From JBLHZY01 sp047631555 (GTDB lineage: Bacteria; Pseudomonadota; Alphaproteobacteria; Rhodobacterales; Rhodobacteraceae), in NCBI GenBank assembly GCA_047631555.1, contig JBLHZY010000003.1:186001-250000 (forward strand): a stretch of DNA of 64,000 nt, written 5' to 3'. The translations under genes were made by a program, and so were the position numbers. Shown piece by piece: positions 41,253-48,384 of the stretch. Numbering within the stretch: the first letter of the stretch is position 1; the number at the start of each line of letters is the position of its first letter. The notes under the pieces were generated by a model. That model did not search any database, was not told the origin of the DNA, and worked only from the letters and a program-made list of their open reading frames with translations.

Positions 41253-41287
41253 ACCACGTCCAAATGCGAGCGATCTTGGGCCTCGAT

Positions 41288-41308
41288 TTTTTCTTGGCCT
41301 AAATACTC
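41288..41308 (+). repeat. Dispersed repeat, copy 2, with CTCC/GGAG hairpin
   Basis: Matches 21832-21852 at 19 of 21 positions and lies 36 bp after the ecm stop. It continues into CCGCCGGAGGC, so a small CTCC-cgcc-GGAG hairpin is possible. There is no convincing T-run. Confidence 0.5.
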
Positions 41309-41361
41309 CCGCCGGAGGCTCCCTGCCCTTTGAGCCCACACCAAAGCGCTGAAATTGCCGC

Positions 41362-42180
41362 TCAGCGCGCCGCGCGCACCCGATCGGCCAAAAGTGTCTC
41401 CACTTCGGTGCAGGGCGCATCATAGCGTTCAAAATACGCCATGTCGCGAAAGCGATTCTGCGAAGGCGTCGTTGGAGACCCCCGCTCCATTTTCACCTTG
41501 CGAAAGTATTCTTCAGACTGAATTGGATAGTGGTTCAGCTGAAAGCGGCGATTGTCTGAAATCGTGCGCGCGCTTTCGCCGCCAAATACTTTGTGAATTC
41601 CAAACATCCGCGCATGAGGTGCCGCCGAACATCGTGCAATCCATTTGGTCTCATTATGCCCAAAAAGCTCCGCGCTGCGGTGTGCAAAATTCTCGCGGAT
41701 GCCGTTTGGGTGAACCACCAGCCCGGAAGAGCCAAACATCGTCCAGTTGGCGTAGATCACATCGAAATTATCGTATTCATCCAATGCATCTGGTAGCCTC
41801 GCGCCATCCTTGCAGAACCAAAATTCATCCAAATCCGCAACCATCAGCCATTCCACTTGTGACCAAATATCAAAGTGCTTGCAGATATATCTGTAGTGCC
41901 GCACCTGCTTGTACCGCTTTGGCCGGATCACCAAACGCACAAAGCCCTTATCGATCCAAGGCTGCGCACGGGCCACGGAATCGTCGGTCGAGCCATTGTC
42001 GATCAGATAGATTTGGTCAACGCCAAGCCATTCATAATGCGAGAGCCATTCTTCAATGTTCATACCCTCATTTTTCATGATCGCGACCAGGCCCAGCTTA
42101 TACGGCACTGGCTTCTTGCGTAGACCCATGCGCAATTTTCCGTAGCTATACAGCAATTGATGCCTGATTTTCTTATACAA
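41362..42180 (-). CDS. Glycosyltransferase family 2/92-like protein
   Basis: 272 aa. 'KLGLVAIMKNEGMNIEEWLSHYEWLGVDQIYLIDNGSTDDS' is the GT-A nucleotide-sugar site of this group. The metal-binding DxD is 'MVADLDEFWF', and the acceptor part contains 'HKVFGGE' and 'LNHYPIQSEEYFRKVKMERG'. No membrane helix is seen, so it is probably a cytosolic or peripheral enzyme in surface glycan synthesis. A TTG start at 42180 is favoured because AGAGG lies seven bases before it; an ATG at 42129 would still keep the domain. It is divergent from deoD. A second family-2 enzyme is at 57.3 kb. Confidence 0.82.
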   Translation of the reverse strand: MYKKIRHQLLYSYGKLRMGLRKKPVPYKLGLVAIMKNEGMNIEEWLSHYEWLGVDQIYLIDNGSTDDSVARAQPWIDKGFVRLVIRPKRYKQVRHYRYICKHFDIWSQVEWLMVADLDEFWFCKDGARLPDALDEYDNFDVIYANWTMFGSSGLVVHPNGIRENFAHRSAELFGHNETKWIARCSAAPHARMFGIHKVFGGESARTISDNRRFQLNHYPIQSEEYFRKVKMERGSPTTPSQNRFRDMAYFERYDAPCTEVETLLADRVRAAR

Positions 42181-42316
42181 TTTCGGCCTCTTAGCGCTTG
42201 AAATTCGTCCCCAAAGAAGGGGTCACCCTTGCACAATGCCTGCAAGGCGCAATTCCCCCTTACGCCGCCCTGAATGTTGCGATTAAATGGCCCCAACGCA
42301 TGCAAAGGAGAAGCCG

Positions 42317-43024
42317 ATGCCAACCCCGCATATTTCCGCCCAAAAAGGCGATATCGCCGAAACCGTCCTTTTGCCCGGCGATCCGTATCGCGCCAAATGG
42401 GCCGCTGAGACGTTTCTCGAAGCGCCTAAACTGATCAACGAAGTGCGGGGCATGCTTGGCTATACCGGCACGTATAAAGGCAATCCGGTAACGATCCATG
42501 GCTCGGGCATGGGGATGCCGTCGCTCTCGATTTACGCCAATGAATTGATCACAGAATACGGCGCCAAAACGCTGATCCGCATTGGCTCTTGTGGCGCGAT
42601 GCAAGAGGCTGTGAAGGTCCGCGATGTGATTATCGCCATGACAGCGAGCTCCCTTTCAACCCCGTCTCGCGGCATTTTCAAAGAGCTCAACTTCGCACCC
42701 TGCGCTGATTTCGGCCTTTTGCGCGCAGCGGTTGCCGCGGCGGAAAAGGGCGATGCCAATATCCACGTTGGCGGCATCTATTCGTCAGATGTGTTCTATG
42801 ACGAGCGCCCCGATCTGACCGAGCAGATGATGCGCCACGGCATCCTTGGCGTCGAGATGGAAGCGGCTGAGCTCTACAATCTTGCCGCCCGTCACAACTG
42901 CCGCGCGCTCGCCGTTTTGACCGTCTCTGATCATCTGATCACCCATGAGACTTTGCCCTCAGATCAGCGCGAGCGTTCTTTTGGCGATATGGTCGAGATC
43001 GCGCTTGAAGCGGCTTTTGCATAA
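42317..43024 (+). CDS. deoD: Purine-nucleoside phosphorylase (DeoD type)
   Basis: 235 aa. It phosphorolyses purine (deoxy)nucleosides to the base and (deoxy)ribose-1-phosphate. DeoD hallmarks are 'TVLLPGDPYRAKWAAETFLE', 'YTGTYKGNPVTIHGSGMGMPSLSIYANELI', 'IRIGSCGAMQE', and the ribose-binding 'GVEMEAAELYNLAARH'. The catalytic Asp lies in 'LTVSDHLITHE'. ATG at 42317 has AAAGGAGA seven bases before; the frame upstream is unsupported. It could process nucleosides brought in by the ABC importer at 26-31 kb. An aldo/keto reductase follows after 22 bp. Confidence 0.95.
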   Translation: MPTPHISAQKGDIAETVLLPGDPYRAKWAAETFLEAPKLINEVRGMLGYTGTYKGNPVTIHGSGMGMPSLSIYANELITEYGAKTLIRIGSCGAMQEAVKVRDVIIAMTASSLSTPSRGIFKELNFAPCADFGLLRAAVAAAEKGDANIHVGGIYSSDVFYDERPDLTEQMMRHGILGVEMEAAELYNLAARHNCRALAVLTVSDHLITHETLPSDQRERSFGDMVEIALEAAFA

Positions 43025-43046
43025 TACCCAGTCGAGGAGACACCAC

Positions 43047-44036
43047 ATGACAATTCCCAAACGACAGCTTGGCGCTGGCGGGCCAATGGTCTCTGCGATC
43101 GGCTTTGGCTGTATGAGCTTTGCCGGATTTTTCGGCCCGACGAATGAAGAGGAAAGCTTGGAATGCCTCGCCGCGGTTGAGGCGGCAGGGCTCGATTTCT
43201 GGGATACGTCAAACATCTATGGGATGGGCCTCTCTGAGACGGTGATCGGGAAATATCTCGCCCAAAGCGGTGCGGATATCACGCTGGCAACCAAAGGCGG
43301 CATCGTCGTGCAACCGACGCGCTCTGTGCGCAACGATGAGGATCACCTGCGCGAGGAGCTGGAAAAATCGCTCAAGCGGCTTGGGCGCGATAAGGTTGAG
43401 CTCTATTATATCCACCGCCGCCAACAGGAAATCCCGATTGAAACAGTCGTCGAGACGCTGGCAAAATTCATTGAGGAAGGGCTGATTGATAGCTATGGGC
43501 TTTCTGAAGTTGCGCCTTCAACTCTGCGCCGAGCGCACGCGGTTCACCCCTGCCGCGCCGTCCAAAATGAGTATTCCCTCTGGACGCGTCAGCCCGAATT
43601 GGGCCTGATCCAAACCTGCCAAGAGCTTGGCACAGCCTTTGTGCCCTTCTCGCCGCTGGCGCGCGGGATGTTCGGAACGATCCCGCCCAACCCAACTGAG
43701 ATGCGGGATATGGATTGGCGCAAGGTGAGCCCGCGCTTTATGGAGCCAAATTACAGCGCCAACCGCGCTTTGATTGATGGTTTTGCAGCATATGCGGCCA
43801 AGCGTGGCGTCTCGACACCGGCGCTTGCACTGGCGTGGGTGCTTGATAGCGATCCCAATTCAATCCCGATCCCGGCAACCCGCTCTGCGGCGCATTTGGC
43901 CGAGTGGGCGGATGCTTGGGACATCACACTTACAGATGAAGATCGCGCCGAGATCGCGCGGCTTTTACCGGTTGGGTTTGCCCATGGGGATCGCTACAGC
44001 GATTCTCAGATGCAGTCGGTTGAGCGCTACTGCTAG
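43047..44036 (+). CDS. Aldo/keto reductase
   Basis: 329 aa (alpha/beta)8 NADPH-dependent oxidoreductase. The catalytic tetrad can be assigned: D in 'FWDTSNIYG', Y in 'NIYGMGLSE', K in 'LATKGG', and H in 'LYYIHRRQQE'. In the C-terminal cofactor region 'IPIPATRSAAHLAEW', the R-x-x-x-x-x-E/N contacts follow the AKR pattern. It resembles the YakC/PLR-type AKR13 group. The substrate is unknown. GGAGACACCAC precedes the ATG, and it is likely co-transcribed with deoD. Confidence 0.9.
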   Translation: MTIPKRQLGAGGPMVSAIGFGCMSFAGFFGPTNEEESLECLAAVEAAGLDFWDTSNIYGMGLSETVIGKYLAQSGADITLATKGGIVVQPTRSVRNDEDHLREELEKSLKRLGRDKVELYYIHRRQQEIPIETVVETLAKFIEEGLIDSYGLSEVAPSTLRRAHAVHPCRAVQNEYSLWTRQPELGLIQTCQELGTAFVPFSPLARGMFGTIPPNPTEMRDMDWRKVSPRFMEPNYSANRALIDGFAAYAAKRGVSTPALALAWVLDSDPNSIPIPATRSAAHLAEWADAWDITLTDEDRAEIARLLPVGFAHGDRYSDSQMQSVERYC

Positions 44037-44060
44037 GGCTGCGCTTCTACAAAACACAAC

Positions 44061-44092
44061 AAAAGGGCGGGTCCGAAATGGCCCGCCCTTTT
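44061..44092. terminator. Bidirectional intrinsic terminator between the aldo/keto reductase gene and creD
   Basis: AAAAGGGCGGG (44061-44071) and CCCGCCCTTTT (44082-44092) form a perfect 11-bp stem with a ten-base loop and T-runs on both strands. It serves the convergent reductase and creD genes. Confidence 0.92.
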
Positions 44093-44114
44093 CATTACTT
44101 GATACATGCCGCGC

Positions 44115-45603
44115 CTATTTGGGCGCGGCTGTTTTGGGCTTTCGCCGCGTGGTGGGTTTGGGCTTTGGAGTTGCATCCGAGGAGGCGCTTGCTGAAGCTT
44201 GCGGTTCAGCAGGCGGTGCCGGGCGCGGGATCGGTCGAAACAGCCCGCCGCCATCAGGCGCATACCACTCCTCATTGCGGGTTGCGAACATCGTAACCGC
44301 AAGGGCGAAGAACGCGAGTGTTGAGCCTGCCAAAAGCGCATAATCTGCGCTGCGCAGGATCAGATAGAGCACCGCATAAAGCACCACCAACATCATCCCA
44401 AGAACAAGCGCGCGCTTGCCCAGTTTGAGCGCAGCAAAGCCAAACAGCGTTAGAAGCGCAATCGTCGCTCCTGCCGAAATCGCATAGGCGATACCAAAGC
44501 CGAACTGCTCAGCGTAAGCGACCATCAGCAGCACAAAGATCGTCTGGGCAAGCCCGACGAGAATGTATTGCACCGGATGGGCGGGCTTTTCTTGGCGCCC
44601 TTCAATCAACACGATCGTCAAAAACGTTAGCGCGATGAACAGGATGCCATAGCGCCCGGCGCGATAGGCTTTTTGATAGAAATCATTGGGCTGATAAAAA
44701 TCGAGCCCGAAGGCCACGCGCGACACCCCGTTTGAATTATTCTTACGTGAGATCTGCGGCAAGTTTCGTGCCAGATGGGGAATTGTCCAAACCGCCTCAA
44801 AGCCCTTTTCCGAAACGTCAGAGTGATCCGGCAAAAACGCGCCGCTAAAGCTTGGATGCGCCCAATCAGAGCGGATCACAACGGAAGTATCGCGCCCAAC
44901 AGGGGCAATCGAGAGGTTTGATGCACCGTTGAAACCAAGCTCGAGCGTATAGGCCCCACGTTTGCGCGGATCACCTATTTGAGCCACGATACCATTGTTA
45001 TCGCGATTATATGTCGTGGGCTCTAGCGGCAGAGTTACCGCGCCTTCAGTCAGGTTTGCGACGCCGCGCAGCGCTTTGTTAGAGGTCAAAAACAGCTCAA
45101 TACGTGCGTCATCCCATTGGATATCCTCTTCGCTATCGGCTTCAGCCTCAATCTGATCTGCTGGGAAATCAAAGCGCATTTTCATATCGCCCTGATAGAC
45201 CGGCACTTGGAAAATACCGCGATGGCGAATTTGCGTCTTTGTATCGATCTCAACGTCAAATCCGCTTGGATAAACATAGATCGGCGCGCGATCGATGGTA
45301 ACCATCTCCGTGATCAGCTTATAGCGATCCTCGCCAGTTTTCTCATCCTTCAAGGGCAGCTGCGTCTCTGGATCAAGCACCGGATCTCTGCGGGTTTGGG
45401 GCACCGTTGCCTTCACCGGCACAACAAGGCGCGGGCCGGTAAATGTCTGCGGGCCGCCCCACTCATCCCCGACAGAACTGATCGCGCTGCGCGAATAACT
45501 GCGCCGCTGATCGACGACTTCGCTGACGAAAAAATAGCGGAACAAACATCAAAAGGACCAAAAGCCCAACGACAAGAAACCGAAAACCTGCTGATTTGGG
45601 CAT
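44115..45603 (-). pseudogene. creD: CreD inner-membrane protein, interrupted by a frameshift
   Basis: CreD-like envelope protein split into two frames. The N-terminal part starts at ATG 45603 (GGAGAGG upstream) and reads 'MPKSAGFRFLVVGLLVLLM' to 'PLFF'. It then leaves frame at a run of six A (plus strand 45529-45534; T6 in the gene). The other frame continues directly with 'VSEVVDQRRSYSRSAISSV' and runs 470 residues through the large periplasmic domain ('GPQTFTGPRLVVPV') and several C-terminal membrane spans, ending in a Pro/Lys-rich tail. Five T would restore one ~495 aa protein. This is either a homopolymer error in the assembly, a true mutation, or slippage. Everything else in the gene is intact. 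Confidence 0.85.
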
Positions 45604-45693
45604 AAACCTCTCCCCTTTTACTGAGGCGAAGTTTCGCGCTTTTTCAGAGACTTGGCAACGGGGGTATTCCATAGGGGGCGTTTGATATGCAAA

Positions 45694-45716
45694 AGGCCCC
45701 GCGATATGCGAGGCCT
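45694..45716 (-). terminator. Terminator of the TbpB-like lipoprotein gene
   Basis: AGGCCCCGC and GCGAGGCCT form a 9-bp stem with one C/A mismatch and loop GATAT. On the minus strand CCTTTTGC follows, 25 bp after the stop. Its outer sequence (ATATGCAAAAGGCC) is identical to that flanking the sdhB terminator at 46465-46491. Confidence 0.75.
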
Positions 45717-45740
45717 AGGGATCAGACATTGGTAAACGAA

Positions 45741-46340
45741 CTAGTCCGCATCAACGATGAAACCGCCTGCATAGATCGTGTCAGCGCTATTGCCATGGAA
45801 TGCGCCAACTGCGCGGTCGGCACCGATCACACCGTCAAGCGCGCCATTCACCCCTTTATACGTAACATTCCCCGAAAGATTTCCATTCGAAATCGCCCCG
45901 TCAACGGACAAGTTTCCTCCTGTGCCGCTCAATGTGTTGCCATCAAAATCGGCCGTAAGAGAGATACTTCTGGAGTAAAGCGAGGAGTGCCCGTAAATGC
46001 GACTTCCTGAAATATCGATGTTTTGAATTTGCGCCAATTCATATCTACCTGAATAAACCACAGACCCCGATGCCGGTGCCGCCGCGACGCTTGTTCCCGG
46101 AATTATCCCCGACTGGCCGATCAGGCCTGTGCCCGAGCGCGAGCCAACGCGGTAGCCATAGCCATCTCCGTCGGGTGCTGTATCTCTGCCAGTGAGCTGC
46201 GAGCTTAATGCGGTTGAATAGACGCCCACGGAATTGGGTGTAGAAAAGTTCGAATGGGTGTTGGCATCTTTTATGAGATCGCTGCAGGCCGGAAGCGTTG
46301 CAACGGCGGCGAGTGCAATCATGAACTTGTTAAGCGACAT
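45741..46340 (-). CDS. Transferrin-binding-protein-like surface lipoprotein
   Basis: 199 aa. A signal with lipobox ('ATLPACSD', Cys near residue 19) is followed by a Ser/Gly-rich linker and a small beta-barrel domain. The barrel repeats 'ADFDGNTLSGTGGNLS', 'GAISNGNLSGNVTYKG' and ends 'GAFHGNSADTIYAGGFIVD', the pattern of TbpB/Slam-dependent lipoprotein barrel domains. Such proteins sit on the outer membrane. The ligand is unknown; transferrin itself is unlikely in this lineage. ATG at 46340 has AGAGGACC upstream. It lies between the sdh operon and creD with its own terminator. Confidence 0.75.
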   Translation of the reverse strand: MSLNKFMIALAAVATLPACSDLIKDANTHSNFSTPNSVGVYSTALSSQLTGRDTAPDGDGYGYRVGSRSGTGLIGQSGIIPGTSVAAAPASGSVVYSGRYELAQIQNIDISGSRIYGHSSLYSRSISLTADFDGNTLSGTGGNLSVDGAISNGNLSGNVTYKGVNGALDGVIGADRAVGAFHGNSADTIYAGGFIVDAD

Positions 46341-46464
46341 TTTGGTCCTCTTGGGCTTGGTTTCGCAGCTAATGTACGCATCAAACTTGGTTAACATAAG
46401 ACGCCTTTTGGGCAATCGAGCGGCGGTGAGCGGCTGAACTCTAAAAATGCGGACCCAATATGCA

Positions 46465-46491
46465 AAAGGCCTCGCATATCGCGAGGCCTTT
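46465..46491 (-). terminator. Intrinsic terminator of the sdh operon
   Basis: AAAGGCCTCGC (46465-46475) and GCGAGGCCTTT (46481-46491) form a perfect 11-bp stem with an ATATC loop, 22 bp after the sdhB stop on the minus strand, followed by TTTTGC. Confidence 0.9.
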
Positions 46492-46512
46492 GATTTTGTA
46501 CGAAGGCTGCGC

Positions 46513-47292
46513 TTAGACGACGCGATCAACCAACATGTGTTTGATTTCTGCGATTGCCTTGGCCGGGTTGAGGCCTTTGGGGCAGGTCTTGGCGCAGTTC
46601 ATAATTGTGTGGCAGCGGTAGAGCTTGAAGGGGTCTTCCAGCTCGTCCAAACGCTCGCCTGTGGCTTCATCACGGCTGTCGATGATCCAGCGGTACGCGT
46701 GCAAAAGCGCTGCTGGTCCGAGGTATTTATCGCCATTCCACCAGTAGCTTGGGCAGCTGGTTGAGCAACAAGCGCACATCACGCATTCATACAGGCCATC
46801 AAGCTTTTTGCGATCATCAATCGACTGACGCCATTCTTTGGCCGGGTTGTTTGTTTTGGTCTCCAACCACGGCATGATGCTCGCATGTTGGGCATAGAAA
46901 TGCGTCAGATCGGGGATAAGGTCTTTGACCACTGAGAGGTGCGGCAGAGGGTAGATTTTGATATCGCCCTTCACTTCATCCATCCCGTAGATACAGGCCA
47001 ATGTGTTGATCCCGCCGATGTTCATCGCGCAAGAACCACAGATGCCTTCGCGACAGGAGCGGCGGAAGGTGAGCGTTGGATCGATCTCGTTTTTGATCTT
47101 GATCAGCGCGTCCAGGATCATTGGGCCACAAGTATCCAGATCGACGAAATAGGTATCCACGGATGGATTTTTGCCATCATCCGGGTTCCAGCGGTAAATC
47201 TGAAACTTGCGCAGATTGGTCGCGCCCTCAGGCTTTGGCCAAGTCTTACCGGTGGTAATTTTGGAATTTTTCGGAAGCGTGAATTCAACCAT
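46513..47292 (-). CDS. sdhB: Succinate dehydrogenase iron-sulfur subunit
   Basis: 259 aa. It carries electrons from FAD in SdhA to ubiquinone through three Fe-S clusters. Ligands are visible for [2Fe-2S] ('CREGICGSCAMNI' plus the later Cys of 'TLACI'), [4Fe-4S] ('CVMCACCSTSCPSYWW'), and [3Fe-4S] ('CHTIMNCAKTCPKGLNP'). ATG at 47292 follows AAGGAGCCTGCAA. It overlaps the methyltransferase gene by 8 bp, so it is translated from the sdh message despite two unrelated genes between it and sdhA. The sdh terminator follows. Confidence 0.96.
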   Translation of the reverse strand: MVEFTLPKNSKITTGKTWPKPEGATNLRKFQIYRWNPDDGKNPSVDTYFVDLDTCGPMILDALIKIKNEIDPTLTFRRSCREGICGSCAMNIGGINTLACIYGMDEVKGDIKIYPLPHLSVVKDLIPDLTHFYAQHASIMPWLETKTNNPAKEWRQSIDDRKKLDGLYECVMCACCSTSCPSYWWNGDKYLGPAALLHAYRWIIDSRDEATGERLDELEDPFKLYRCHTIMNCAKTCPKGLNPAKAIAEIKHMLVDRVV

Positions 47293-48073
47293 TTGCAGGC
47301 TCCTTCGATGCAGTATTTTGAGGGCGCGTGGCGATAAAGATCGTCTCTCCACGCATCAATCCATAGATGTGAACATCCGGCTCCGTGGCCACATATTCAC
47401 GCAATTCAAAGCCCGCGGCGATAATGCGGTCGCGAATATCGCGGCCAAACATGCGCACATGATCGAGCTGGCCGAAGTGCAAAGTGCGCGCAGCTTGGCC
47501 ATCGATTTCGGAGTTTTCATAGGTCTGCGCCCAGCCTTCAACCACGGGGGTTGTGAGGTAAGCTTTGCCGCCGGGCTTAAGCACGCGCAACATCTCGCGC
47601 AGCGCTTTGGCATCATCCACATGCTCGAGCACATGATTGCAGATCACCGCATCATATTGGCTATCGGGAAGATCAATCGCCTCAATGTTCAGAACATGGG
47701 TTGGATTGGTGCTGGCGCGGATTTCGGCCGTCTCGTAACGGGCCACAACAGGTTTGACGAGCTTGCGCAGGTGATGCTCGGCGGCGAAATGCAGAACGGC
47801 ATCTTGCGGGCCAAAGGGGGCTTCGCGCTCAATCATCAGCGCGTATAAGCGGTGGCGCTCAAGTGAGCCGCAGCCAGCACAATGGGCATCAATGCGGGGC
47901 GGATTGCCAAAGGCGGTAAACTTGCCAAAGTAACCACAGATCGAGCATTGGCGCGGCTCAACGCCACGGGCCATTTTGCGAAAGCGTTCTATTTCTTTTT
48001 TGGCGCGCTCGTTGATCGTGTCTTTGTGATCGCGCGTTTGGTTTTTGGGTTTGTGCGGGGTCATCATATTCAT
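47285..48073 (-). CDS. SAM-dependent methyltransferase with N-terminal Cys4 zinc-like motif, inside the sdh operon
   Basis: 262 aa from the ATG at 48073 (ATGs at 48067 and 48064 also possible). A short basic stretch leads to 'CSICGYFGKFTAFGNPPRIDAHCAGCGSLERHRLY', a CxxC...CxxC pair suited to zinc. A class I methyltransferase follows: 'VLNIEAIDLPDSQYDAVICNHVLEHVDDAKALREMLRVLKPGG' covers motif II to motif III-like parts. The first SAM loop (GxGxG) is weak ('VLHFAAEHHL'). The substrate is unknown. Overlaps of 4 bp with the upstream lipoprotein gene and 8 bp with sdhB show co-expression with complex II. Assembly or modification of the complex is speculation. Confidence 0.78.
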   Translation of the reverse strand: MNMMTPHKPKNQTRDHKDTINERAKKEIERFRKMARGVEPRQCSICGYFGKFTAFGNPPRIDAHCAGCGSLERHRLYALMIEREAPFGPQDAVLHFAAEHHLRKLVKPVVARYETAEIRASTNPTHVLNIEAIDLPDSQYDAVICNHVLEHVDDAKALREMLRVLKPGGKAYLTTPVVEGWAQTYENSEIDGQAARTLHFGQLDHVRMFGRDIRDRIIAAGFELREYVATEPDVHIYGLMRGETIFIATRPQNTASKEPANG

Positions 48074-48384
48074 CCCGCGATCCCGGCTTTGGCGATGCAA
48101 AGCGCGGCATCTGGGCGTGAGGCGATGCCGATAACCAGATCAATCGTTTGGGCATTCATGCCAGTGATCGCATCCCCTGCAAGGCGAGTGATTTCGCCGC
48201 TTGAGGCCTCATCAATGATGCAATCGGTGAAGGGTTTAACGTCTAGCCCCGGGAATTGGCGCGCGGCCACCTCATCCACCACACGCTTGGCCAAGGTCCG
48301 GCTGGAATTATCGACGGCCTGATTGACCTCGGTGCATCCAGACAGAGCCAAGGCGACAAGCGCAATGGAGGCGATTTGGCGCAT
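48070..48384 (-). CDS. Small lipoprotein in the sdh operon
   Basis: 104 aa. Signal with lipobox 'ALALSGCTE' (Cys at residue 17), then a soluble ~87-residue domain with two further cysteines ('DCIIDEASSGEITRLAGDAITG' and 'AALCIAKAG') that may form a disulfide. Its ATG shares one base with the sdhA stop (TAATG), and its end overlaps the methyltransferase start by four. I do not know its function. Its location between sdhA and sdhB suggests a conserved, perhaps periplasmic, accessory of succinate dehydrogenase. Confidence 0.75.
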   Translation of the reverse strand: MRQIASIALVALALSGCTEVNQAVDNSSRTLAKRVVDEVAARQFPGLDVKPFTDCIIDEASSGEITRLAGDAITGMNAQTIDLVIGIASRPDAALCIAKAGIAG

